Part shown: piece after piece, positions 14,351 through 25,129 of the stretch | Numbering within the stretch: position 1 is the stretch's first letter | How the letters are laid out: every line of letters starts with the position of its first letter | Origin: Tyto alba | Lineage: Eukaryota; Chordata; Aves; Strigiformes; Tytonidae | Assembly (NCBI RefSeq): GCF_018691265.1 | Contig: NW_024881272.1 | Span: 26,029,323-26,093,322, forward strand | Direction of reading: 5' to 3' | DNA: 64,000 nt | Position numbers and translations under genes: made by a program | The notes under the pieces: model-generated | The model's input: only the letters and a program-made list of their open reading frames with translations | The model's database searches: none | What the model was told of the DNA's origin: nothing

Positions 14351-16920
14351 CTGGATGCTCCAACCTGAGCACTGCTGACAGGATGTAACAGGTACCAAAG
14401 CTGCTTCTGCAGGATTTGATGGAAAAACTCCCCATCAGTCTTCAGGGCCAAATTCTGACCCTTCCCCAGGGCCCAGTAGCTCTGCTCTCAAGGGTGTCAG
14501 TCAGCCCTGACATATGAAGCTGCCTACCCTGCAAAGCATAGAGCGTCCTTGAAGCAGCTCTGATTTGGGCTTAAAGCCCAGGTGATTTGTTTGCAGGGCA
14601 GCTGCCTACATCCTGACAGTGGGGAATGGTGCAGGAGCCATGGGACCTGGTTCAAAGCAGGGAAGAGTCCCTGGAAAACTTCCCAGAACAGGATGGGTGT
14701 TGTTCATGCTCCCCTTCAAAACTGATCTGTCCCCCAGCTGGTGGAGAAGGGAGCCAAGGGAGTCTGGTACCAGTGGCTGCTGGTGGTGGCTGCAGGAGAG
14801 AAGGGAAATCACTCTGTATCTCTGTATGCTCAAAACCCATGTTTATCCCATGGGGTCGAATTCAGAGCACCAAAGCCCTGCAGACTGGAGCCACTGCTGG
14901 GCAGGCAGAGAAACTGCATGGGGACTTGTGTCGGCAAGAAATATCAAGCGATGAACACTTTGAGGCTTATATCCCAAAGACCATTGAGATTATTTGGACG
15001 TGAATGAGAGTTATGTGCCTATGTAATCTCAGAGGATCTGGATTTAACTGCATTGATTAATTTTTTCTTTTTCTTTCTTTTTTTTTTTTTTTTTTATAAT
15101 GTAGCAACTGGGAAATAAAAGCACCATCTAAGGAAGGAAATAACTTCATTAGTCTAATATTTGAATGAAGTGCTGTGCTGTATTGCTGTGCGGGTCAGAT
15201 GTAGGTGTTTGTAGGTGGCAGGCAGCAGCCTGCTTGTCACCCTTCCTGGGGCAGGGAAATGTGGCCATTACAGGTGCAAATACAGTTTAGCCTGAAAATT
15301 GCTTTTGGACAGCAAACCAAACAGCCTCTTGGAAACCCTGCAAGTTTCACACTTGCTTTTGCATCTTCGTTGCTCAGGGAGAGGAGTCACCCACTTGGGG
15401 AAAACAATGAGCTGAGGTCGCCTGCTTGGCTGGGGGCTGGCACGGGCTCTACTGGAGCCTGTGACTGGAGCTGCTGCGAGACCCCGCCGAGTCCTCAGGG
15501 AAGTTTTGTAACAAACACCTTGTAAAATGCAAATATTTGAATAGCAACGTTCACAAGTAGCGTGCCAGGCTGAGGAACAACTGCTCATGTTTTTTGACGG
15601 TTGTTGGAAGCTTAAGGATGAACTTCAGGATTTTCCAGAGACAAAAGCACTGTTTACAACCAGTATACTCATCCCTCAGTTAGTGGACAGGTTTATGAGC
15701 CATCTGTTTAAAAAAGAAGAGACCCTAGTCAATCAGCAGTCCATTTATTGTTTCTTAATCATTTGACAGCGATTCATAACTGTGTCTTCTATTATGGGCA
15801 CAACTGCATCGAGTGTGCTTGTACTATCTCTGAAATTAATTTTCACTTTGAAAACTGCTCATATTCTTCCAACTGAAGAATCATATTTAAGTGGAAAATA
15901 CTTCTTTCAGATGATTGTTTTCAAAAGAACCAGTTTCTTGCCCTGCTTTGGGTTATTAAAGTTTTTTTTTGTTTTATTGCAGGTTTTTTTAACTCAGCCT
16001 CCAGATAGTTGTGCAATGGAGCAGGCTGCTGTAGGTGGTGGAAAGCCTTGGGGGTGACACTGGTTTTTGATGTCCTGCGTAACCTTGGTCACGTCACTGA
16101 ACACCTAACAGTAAGGAAGCTCTTTATGATGATCTTTTGGCAGTTATTAGTTATCTGACAACATGTCTCTGGTCTCTGCCTGTCTGTGGGGTGTGAATAA
16201 AGGCCGAAGGAGCTATGTTGCTCCCAGCCCCACCAGTCTGCTCTGCGTTCTGGTGGGCTCCAAGCCTGACCAAAGGGACTGGCTGGTTTCATCTCCATAC
16301 TGGAGCTCACTGACATCCAGCACAGACCTACTTGGCTCACGCCATGCTTTTCACCAGGAGATCGCAAACCATCAGGGTGCTTGCATCCCTCCACGGGCGC
16401 AGAGATCCCTCCTCCAGGCCCTTGGCTGACCTTGGGACTCTGGATTTACAGCTGTGTGAGTGTGAGGAGAATGGGGCTTTGCCTACACCCGCTGCCAAGC
16501 AGACAACAGAGAGCCGAGGCAGCGGTGCGGCCAAGGAGCTGTTTATGGGGTGCTCAGTAACACCCCAACAGCTTCTCAGGGGCTCAGCACCAGCTTGAAT
16601 CAGACCATTAAAGTGACCCCCCAAAGCTTTGCTTTAAGTGTTATCTCTTCTCCCACCAACTGCAATTCAGGAGAATGCTGATAACGATGAGAAAGCTCCT
16701 GGTGATGGCTGGGGGAGAAGCAAATTACTTTCCCACTAGGGAAATGCCATCTCTGAAATTTCACGGACAGTCCTCTCATTCGCCAAACACTCCCTTCCCC
16801 TGGCTTTTTTTTTTTTTTTAGTTTTATTATTATTATTTTTTTGTGTGTGTAATTGCGTGTCAGACCAAGTGCACTCAGAATGTGAGCAGGGTCTGATACA
16901 AGGAGGGTGAAATGAGATAA
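14351..16920. other. non-coding, no gene supported
   Basis: Mixed-composition intergenic DNA. It contains T-rich runs around 15,061-15,095 and 16,807-16,820. The longest open frames (about 125 codons near 14,626-15,003) overlap competing frames on both strands and show no recognisable domain. Confidence 0.65.
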
Positions 16921-16929
16921 TCCATGTTT

Positions 16930-17200
16930 TCATCATCCATAGGCCTCTCTTTTCACGGGCCGTGGGCCGTACTTTATTAGGCTGAGCAGCTCTGGGCCTG
17001 CAAGAAAGAGGTGCCCTTTCTCATCCCGATGAGAATAGTGCAGTGAATGGATTCCAAGTGTTTACTCAGCATTTGTCTCGTGGTTTATCAAAGGAATGAG
17101 GAGGAGGTGCCGACAGACCTTTTGTCCCGCTGATGTGTTATGACAATGTTCCATGAATATGCAGAATGGCAGAAGGGATTAGAGCCAGTACAATTCCCCT
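16930..17200. promoter_or_regulatory. candidate enhancer with FOX, TCF, POU and OTX-type sites
   Basis: A non-repetitive block about 11.7 kb upstream of FOXE3, bounded on its 3' side by a run of 29 T. Within about 125 bp it carries TGTTTAC (17,059-17,065, forkhead), ATCAAAGG (17,087-17,094, TCF/LEF), ATGAATATGCA (17,153-17,163, POU octamer class) and GGATTA (17,176-17,181, OTX/PITX class). OTX and SOX/POU factors act upstream of FOXE3 in lens placode, so the motif set is suggestive. Function is inferred and no conservation could be checked. Confidence 0.4.
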
Positions 17201-17207
17201 CCGGCGC

Positions 17208-17236
<29 letters not shown>
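17208..17236. repeat. T(29) mononucleotide run
   Basis: An uninterrupted run of 29 T directly 3' of the motif cluster. It is a simple repeat whose length may be unreliable in assembly. Confidence 0.9.
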
Positions 17237-17238
<2 letters not shown>

Positions 17239-17692
17239 CTGGGATGTTCAGGGGTTTAAGAGTGACCTGCTCACAGTCAGGGCACTAAACATCAGATTTT
17301 CCTGCAGATAGGGGTGTAAAAATCCCACACTTGTCCAAAGCTGTTAGCATCTGACTTGAAGGTTGGGCTGTCTTAGTCACTAGCTGCTCTTTATGAAATT
17401 TCGGCTGGCAGGAACTGCCTGGCTGAAACCTTTGTGTTTTGGGAGACATGGAGATATTGGGGCATAATTAAAACTTGAGTCAATCAGTGACACGTGAAGC
17501 TCAGGCCACTGGTGATGTGACCACCGCTTTCTGGTCTGCTGCTGTTGCTGTAGGCTAACAGTGGTACCTCACTGTGTTTTTGCTGTTGTTTCTCGAAGTC
17601 CTGGTCCAGGAGTTTGGGCGTGATTCGGTAAACTGTGCTGACATCAGGCACGGATGCTCTTCATGCTCCGTGTGCCATTTTGGATGGACAGG

Positions 17693-17850
17693 TTAATGAG
17701 TTAACCCTTGCAACACACCTCTGAGGCAGGTGATGAATGTTATCTCTGTTTTTAATATGGGGAGACTGCTGTAGGATGGTGAGAGCAGGTGCATTCTCCA
17801 CACTACCAGAGTGCCAGGCGTAAATCCAATCCTTCCTCTTGTGTTTCTGA
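17693..17850 (+). repeat. MIR-like SINE fragment
   Basis: Text from 17,701 follows the MIR core order: TTAACCCTTGCAAC, then CTCTGAGGCAGGTG, a TTATC word, a degenerate TTTTAATATGGGGA segment, and a later GTGCCAGGCG. In the MIR consensus the corresponding words are TTAATCCTCACAAC, CTATGAGGTAGGT, TTATCCCCATTTTACAGATG. It is diverged, as expected for an ancient amniote SINE. Confidence 0.5.
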
Positions 17851-19422
17851 CCCTTTGTCTCCAAGTAACCTTGCTGAGCAATGGTCAGCAGCTATCAACA
17901 CATTTTCAAGGCTGGTAATACATTTCTTCTATGCATCTGAGCAAAGATGTCTCACCCGAGAAATGACTCTCTTGCTTTCCTACATCCCAAGAATCTTTTC
18001 TGTCCTGCTTCCCAGATAGTCTGTGGGGCAGGTCCCCAGATACATTAGGGGAACAATGACTTTGTGTCTTGGTTGGGTCTTACCCTGGCAAGAAGGGTGT
18101 TGGACATGTTCAGCACTGGTCTGATTCTGCTCCCATCCAAGGCAACAGATCAAAGCTCTGCTGAGAACTACTAATTTCACCTGAAATCTACTCCACCCCA
18201 CCCCGAAAGATGAAAATAGCCTGTTCTACCCTTGCCACATACAGGTAAACTGTTTGTCTAGGGTCTTTCCAACATGTCCTGCCTTTCTGTTCAGGATTTT
18301 GGTTGTCCTGTGGAAGATCTGGAGAACTTTTGGTCTGGATCAGGTGAGAGGTGGCATATAGTCTGCTCTCATCAAGCTCATGGGAATCACCCTGGCTGTG
18401 ATGACCACAGCATCTGTTGTGGGGTCAGCCAGTGAAGGCAGCCCCAAGGGAGGGGAAATTGCCATCAGCCCATCAGCTCCTCCCCTCGCAGGGACATTTG
18501 TGCAGTGATGCTCTGAAGGTGGCCAAGCATGCCGAGCTGCACGGGGCTGCTCTGCTCCTGCCCCCACAGCATGCGTGGTGTGCAGGGCTCTGGTCTGGAT
18601 GCTGTGTAGAGCATCCTATGGCAGGCTTAGCCTAGGGCCGCTGTTGGCACTGTTTTTCCCCAGAATTGGGGGTGTTTCTTCACAAGTATCATCCTGAACG
18701 AGACCCATGAGCCCCTCTGGGCCATTGAGTCTCTGCAGAACAAGGCACTTGCTGAGCATGGGGTTTCCAGGTTTGTAATTTAAGCGTATGTAGGGGAAAT
18801 AGTGAAGAAAGAGGCAGAGCCTCCTTACAAGTCCTGGCACTGGCCATGCAGAACTACCTCCTGCTATTGTGGCATACTTATTGTGCTTGCTGAAGGGCCT
18901 CTCCACCCACCCGGGAACTCAAGCAATAATTAGGCTAATGAATTTTGATACAGTTATCCCAAGCCCAGCTCTTGGCTGGTGGCCCCATGAGAGAGTTGGC
19001 AATGGCTCCTGCTGACAGAGGGTGCGTGCTGTGATTTGCTCCCTGGGGAGGTTCTCAGTTGGTCTTGGCTTTGGTGGAGAAGTGATTTCCTGTCTCTAGA
19101 GGCTAAGGAACATTGTCCAGCTAGTGCTGACATCCCCTTTATGGGATCTGCTCAGCACTGGGATGTGTTCCTGGCAGCTGATGATGGGGGGACCCAAAGC
19201 ACCTTGGGATTGGTGCTAAGGCCAGTCAAATTCTTGAGACTGTGTTAGAAAGAAAAAGAGTATTTTTCCCCATCTGCCTGCTTCCACCAACATCAGCACC
19301 ACTGGATCTTTCTTTGCCCTCTGGGGGTGTGTCTGAAGGATCACGGTTGCTACATTGTCCTTTGCAATTTGGTCTCATGAGCTGTTGTGTAAGGAAAAAA
19401 ACAAACAAACAAAAAAACAAAC

Positions 19423-19440
19423 GGGGGGGGGGGGGGGGGG
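19423..19440. repeat. G(18) mononucleotide run
   Basis: An uninterrupted run of 18 G followed by a G-rich, C-interrupted tail to about 19,455. It has G-quadruplex potential. The A-rich CAAAC/CAAAA tract just upstream (19,395-19,422) is also low complexity. Confidence 0.9.
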
Positions 19441-20129
19441 CGGGGGCGGGGCGAGGTAGATAAATCCTTCCCTCTCTGAGAAAACTGTGATGAAAATGCA
19501 AAGGTTGGCAGCCCTGGGAAGGAGGCAATTGGTCCCACAGGACACATACAGCACAGACACCTGACTGTTGAAAAGGCCTTCCATCTTCCTTTGCTCATCT
19601 TCTGTCCTCTGGGATTTTGTTGACTGCTGAAGGCTGTGTTTGGCCCTCTTTCCTTAGGGGGAGACTAAATAGTGGAAGAACAAGCCCATGGCAGCTTCCA
19701 GCCTCTGGATTTTGTGGGTCTACGTGGCAAAGCCATTAGGACCTGTTTGCAACCATCTAATTCTGTGGTGGAAGCTGCTCAACTCTCGGGTGGGTGCTGG
19801 TGTGCTGCTGGTTGCTCCCTGGGGCTCCTCTTAACCCCTTCAGCTCTGCGGTTAAGTACATATCTCGAATATCTCAGTGTCAATATGTTGTTCGTCTGGG
19901 AATTGAGACAGTTCTTTTGGCTTCCGCTCTGCCTGAACATGTTTGTACCTCTTAGGATTGCTTTTTGCTGTTGATTTTTTTGTTTTCTTTAAAAATTTTA
20001 TGGCTGGTTGCAAGTGCTTAGTTCTCATTGGTTTGGGTGGGAGCTGGGTTCCTAAATCACTCTTACAAAACTCTCCCAGACTCTCTGTGCTGGAAAAATG
20101 ATGATCAGATCCTGATTTTTCTATTTTTT

Positions 20130-20235
20130 GACCGACTTCAAGGCTTGCTCCAGGTTTTCTGTGTGTCTCTCTCTGCCTCAGTTTCCCTCCCTGTGTGGTG
20201 GGGAACAAGCTGCCCATATTTGATCTTTTAGGTCT
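20130..20235 (-). repeat. MIR/L2-like fragment, antisense
   Basis: The plus strand shows CTCTGCCTCAGTTTCCCTCC at 20,171-20,190, the word typical of antisense MIR/L2 3' regions (CTGTGCCTCAGTTTCCTCATCTG), followed by a degenerate G-rich stretch. The match is short and recognised from memory. Confidence 0.45.
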
Positions 20236-21184
20236 TTGAAGGTATGTCATGCCTACTGAGAGAGACACGAGGCGGGAAAATTTGTGCCAAGTTTGTGCAC
20301 TCCAGGTTCGATGGAAAGAAAATGAATACTATTCAGTCATCTGAGCACGTTACAAATAAGAGTATGTAGTACGGCAAACTGATTGAGGAATGAAAAGGGA
20401 GCAGTTGATCCCCAGTTTCATCTCCTGACTTCTCCTGGGCCTGTAGGAATCTGTATCAGGCCTGCTCCTGTTGCCTCCTTGAAACTTTTAACTGCTGTTT
20501 TCTAGCTGATGATTTCATGCCATTTTGAAGAGGTTTTCTTCCCATAGCATGAAGGGATGCCATGTTCCTCCCAGTCTGGATCCCATTGTGAAGCTCTGCT
20601 GAAGTATTTAATTCCACATTTCTTCTGCAAGAAAAAAGCATCCTCTTGGTCATCCCTTGGAGAAATCCCTCCCTTCTGCTGGCATCTCAGCACCTTGGGT
20701 CTCAGCAGACCTGCCATGCTTCACAGAGAGCCTCCTTGCCACTGATCAGTCTCCTCTCAAGCCCATCAGATGGAGCAGGTGGAGGAAAAGGTGAGACAAA
20801 TACTGAAGTTCTGGCTGCAGTGGAAAAAGAAGGATCTTGTACGCTTTTACCACAGGTTTTTCATTCAGGAAACTCTACCACAGACTCCATTATTCACCCA
20901 TTCCTATTAAAAAGCTAAATTATAAAGGTTCAGAGGAAACTTAACCTGTGTATGATTAAGCTATCAGCTTCATCCTACAGAGCATGGTAAAAATGTATTT
21001 CGTGCAAACAGTACTAAATGCATGCAATATATGCAGCATAACTCAAACAACACAACGTATGTGGGAAAAGCTTCCAGAGATGCTGATTAAATACTTCTGC
21101 AAAGTCAACATGAGTAAGATTCTTGGTTCCATCAGAGAGTATTTAGACTGTGGTCCTGATTATACCACTGGCTTGCTGCTTTAC

Positions 21185-21275
21185 TTCAGATGTGTCAGTC
21201 CTTTATGCCCTACTTGCTATCCCCATTTAGAAATGGGCAAAATAATTTCTGACCTTTCCCCAAGGACGTACTATA
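21185..21275 (+). repeat. possible MIR-like fragment
   Basis: The words CTTGCTATCCCCATTTAGAA and then GGGCAAAATAA near 21,211-21,245 recall the MIR core TATTATCCCCATTTTACAGATG. Only one region matches, so this is weak. Confidence 0.3.
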
Positions 21276-23159
21276 TTGTATATTTTTAAAGAAGAGTGTT
21301 TGAGGTTGATGTCATGGTCTCTGATCCATGCTCATGGGCCCTCCTTGAGGCTGAGATGTAGTGCAGGTTGAGCTCCCTTCCATGCTCAGCTGATAAGGGA
21401 GATCAATGTCCTGTTTTGCACTTATCCTGTTGGGTAACCAGGTTCCAAGACAGGGTTTAAGTCCAAATCTATCTCCCTCATTGTTTGTACTCAAGATGAC
21501 ACTACTAGATGGAGTTTCCCTTATCACCAATCTTCTAGATAAACCCTGAGATCTCTTCAGCCGGCTACATTATCAAAAGCTGCAGTTCTTCTCAAGCATC
21601 GTACTGACCCTTCTGGTCCAAGCTACTATGTGGCTTTGAGCTGCCAACATGAATAGAGAAGAGAGGACTGGGAGTGGGGGTGCTTTGGAGCTCTCTCAGG
21701 TTCCCCTCTGTGTGGACCAGTGGGGTTTTCTGCTGGAAGATGAACAAATCAGTGACCTGGGTCATAGTGTCTGGGGTGAGGACTGTGAGCAGGGAAAGTA
21801 TGTTGCAGGACAGACCCTAGAGATGCAGGCACAAAGACGAAAAGCCAACAGAACAAGATGTGAGAGGGGCTTGGAGCTCCAGCAGAGAGGCCAGAGTCCC
21901 CAGAGCTGCTTGGAGGTGCTGGGGAGGTATGAGTGCTGCTTTTGGGGGAACCAGCCTCCCTAGATCATAGAGCTGGCCCAAATATGCTGCTGAGTGGCAT
22001 CAACTGTTTCTCATCCAAACAGAAGCAATTCACCAAAGCTCACATCTTGACTAGACGGGATGCAGCTGGGGTACCGCTGCAGAAATAGAAGTGATGTGGC
22101 ATGGTCCTCCAAAACAGCTACTCCAGAGCAAGTGGTGATGGATGAACCACAGACACTCTCCCCAGGCGCTCAGGACTGACAGAAACTGCCCTGGACCCAG
22201 ATGCTGGTGCTAGCTGCCTACCTGTACCAAAAGCTGCTGTGATATGGATATCTCCATCTCAGCTGGAGGATCCCAGTGTCCACATCACTTCAGAAGTGGC
22301 AGATGGAAATTAATTAACTGGATCTCTATGAACCCCCCAAATAAAGAAATGTCTGGGTTGATTCTCCCAGCCCCAAGTAGCACCAGGCAGGCATGGTTTT
22401 GGCTAGGAGGAATGTGAGACAAAAATTGTGATTCATACTTGTCCAGTCTGATTTGAGTCTGAATCATCTCTCTCGCCTTCTCATGAGGAAATGATGTGAT
22501 GAACACTGGCCTGTCATGGCTGGAGACCTTTTTCCTGAACCACGTGCACTTTGAAGTCATTGCATGATGTTTTATTTATTGGTCATTTGTAGAGTGGTCT
22601 CAAAGGCAAACAAGGTGCTCACAACCTTAGCTAAGTTGTGTCCCGTCCAGACAGCCAGCTTCTCCACCATCACAGACGTGGTGAGATGTCCTCATTTGGG
22701 GCAGAAGGGCTGGGCAGTGGCCAGACCACCCCCTCTATGCCTGGGGTACATGAAGGTGGGTGTCTTCCTCCTGGACCCGCCTCTTCTGTTGCCAGGCTTC
22801 AGGATGCTCAGCAGAGGCATTGTGCTTGGCTGCCAGCCCCTGGCTCCCCATCAGTGCCGTGGTCCTTGGAGACCCCTCTCCAGGCTAGTAAGTGTCCATG
22901 TGGGCTGGGTGGGAGGATCTCTGCTCTTCTTCCCCTCAGATCACCATCACCATCTCGTGGCTTCACCTCTGTGCCCTGGCTGGGATGCTCTCCCTGTTCC
23001 CAGCCCTGCTACATCCTCACTATCTCAGGAGACCCAATGTCCCACCCAGCCTCCATCCACCTGTTCCCACCAGCTCATGGGGTGCCCCATACCTCCTGAT
23101 GAGGTCTGTGCTCTCCCTGCACTACCAGGAGGGGATCGCCAAAAGTGCCTGGCTAGGCT

Positions 23160-23490
23160 GAGGGGATTAAAGAGCCTTTGTTTCAGAAGTATTTTAAGCG
23201 GTGAAAAAAAAAACAACCTGCCAGCCCAGCTGCAGGCAGATCGGGCTGAAGGTACAAGACGGAGGGAAATTTTCCATGACAGAGGTGTGCTCCTGGCCTA
23301 AGGGGAAGGAAAAGGCTATTATGGTTGGGGTGAATGAAATCACTGCTGGCAGGAGCATTAAGCAGAGGAAAAAGAGAGCGGCCAGTGAGCTAGCAAGGTG
23401 GGATTTTAACCGTCTGCCTGGGCTTGCAGCTAATTGGTCTGGTAGTTATCAGAGAGTAGCAAATGGACAATGAAAATGGAAAATTTTACA
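23160..23490. promoter_or_regulatory. candidate proximal-upstream regulatory block
   Basis: A purine-rich block about 5.4 kb upstream of FOXE3 with GGATTA (23,164-23,169, OTX class), CCTTTGTT (23,175-23,182, SOX/TCF class), an AATTGG inverted CCAAT word near 23,435 and GACAATG (SOX class) near 23,466. It has low repeat content. Enhancer function is inferred only from these motifs. Confidence 0.25.
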
Positions 23491-24894
23491 GTGAAGTCCT
23501 TGCCTGGGTGCCCCAGTGTGCAGCATCTGGGGTACTTGGTTCCTTGATTTCACTGAAAAATACAGGTTTGGGGGTGGCTAGCTGGAGCTGTGGTGTAGTC
23601 GGGATCTGTGCAGCAGAAATGCCTCTCGCGTGGCAGCTAGCAAGCACTGGGGCAGGGGCAGAGCTTCCTGGTGTGGGGAGGGCTCGGGCTACCGTATGGG
23701 GTCAGGGAGGGGGAAATAATACGGGAGTGCACAAAACACTTCTGCTGCAGTGCCCGTGTCCAGGCTAAGTTTTCCTGCCTGTTCTTGTCGTGTTCTTGTG
23801 ATTCTCAGATGGATTTGCAGAGGCTTCTGACAGGTCCAATGGGCCAGGTTCTCCTGTGGATCTGGCTGCCTATTTATATAGTGAAAATATAAGAATTTCT
23901 GGGGTGGGGCCATGAACGAGCTTTTAGAACGACCCTGCAGGGCAGTGGGCTTTAACCACCTAACTTGCATCGTCTGAACAAAACCTGGGAAACGCGGTCA
24001 GTGTGCATCTGCCTTTTTTTGGGAAAAAGCAATTTTTTTTTAAGGAGAATTGGTGATAGTTGGAAAGTAAGAGACTAAGGTTTCTTGTGAAGACCTGCTC
24101 TTGCAGAGGTTGTCCTCAGTAATTTTGTGTGGTAGTTTCTTCCACTGCCTCTGTGTGCTGCATAACTCGAATCCTTTCAGGATAGCAAGGTGGTCAGAGG
24201 ACAGTCAGGGCTGTTGGAGAACAGGCAAGGTTGTGCCCTGCTTGGACCAGCTTGTTGGTAGGGTAGGTTGTCCAAGAGGGATTTTTTGGACCTGTGCTGT
24301 GATTGGATTACAATGATCTTAACAGCCCCTTTGGGTTTTTAGGGTATTTAATATTGCTTTATAAAAACAAACATTTAAATGTTCCTTACTAACCTCATGC
24401 ATGACCCATACTTTGCTCTTCTCAGTGTGTTGAAGCCACCAGGCAGGACAGCTGATCTGCCAGGGAGAGGGACCAACTCAGCCTGACCCTTGTGCTTGGC
24501 CTTTTCTTAGGCTTGGGTTTTGGCCATGAGTTACAGACCTGGGGCAAAAATTTTGGTGTTTTTTTGTTTTGTTTTGTTTTCAGGAGTATTCCCCAAATAT
24601 TGAGGTTTGTCTTGAACAAAAAAAGCACCCAATTTTATAGAAGCCAAATCTCTAAAACTCCAAACCAAATTTTGCCCCTGAATCATAGCTTTCAATATCT
24701 CCATTCCCTTAGAATCTTTCTTGGTTTATTTCAAGATTAAACAAATAGATGCTTCTGTTAAGGATATTATTTTTGGTAAACAGACAATAAAAAATAGTGT
24801 GTTTTTTTTTCTCCCATCCCCTTTATTTACATAGGAATTTTTATATCAAGATTAATTTGGGGGAGAAAATTGGGGCTGGTTGTAGTGGAAAAAA

Positions 24895-25120
24895 AAAATA
24901 CAACTTTTCCCACAAAGAATAGTTACCAGGTTTCTTTCTTTAGAAATTTTTCCCTGATGTTCCCCAGTTTGGTAAATGCTTTACCTATACTTTTTGTGAA
25001 TAAATGATTTTTGCCTGGACCTTGCTGCACAATTACCTACAAATACATTAATGACTCAAAGAGTTAGTTCTCAGGAAGAATTTATTTGCTTTGGTTATCC
25101 ACTTCCTGCATCTTGAAGAA
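24895..25120. promoter_or_regulatory. candidate enhancer block with an RBPJ-type site
   Basis: An AT-rich, repeat-free block about 3.8 kb upstream of FOXE3. It has TTCCCACA at 24,907-24,914, which on the minus strand is TGTGGGAA, the canonical RBPJ/Su(H) site of Notch signalling. It also has homeodomain-like CAATTA and ATTAATGA words near 25,030-25,053. Frog Foxe3 is known to be driven by an enhancer combining Otx2 and Su(H) input. Whether this is its counterpart is untested. Confidence 0.3.
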
Positions 25121-25129
25121 ATGGAATAG

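Larger units (their letters stand above)
17237..24840. other. non-coding flank with scattered repeat relics
   Basis: No coding region is supported. The longest plus-strand open frame (22,564-23,301, about 245 codons) lacks any domain, has heavy Pro/Ser/Leu composition and competes with overlapping frames. The stretch holds MIR-like relics near 17,690, 20,130 and 21,190, a run of 18 G at 19,423-19,440 and a few short AT-rich blocks (for example 18,905-18,960) of unknown meaning. Confidence 0.65.

Noticed and set aside
19395..19455. A-rich then G-rich tract as a telomere-like or satellite repeat
   Set aside because: No TTAGGG or other fixed unit repeats; it is a CAAA-type simple repeat followed by a G run.
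22564..23301. Plus-strand open frame of 245 codons
   Set aside because: No recognisable family, Pro/Ser/Leu-rich, overlapped by two other open frames; no promoter or conservation evidence.
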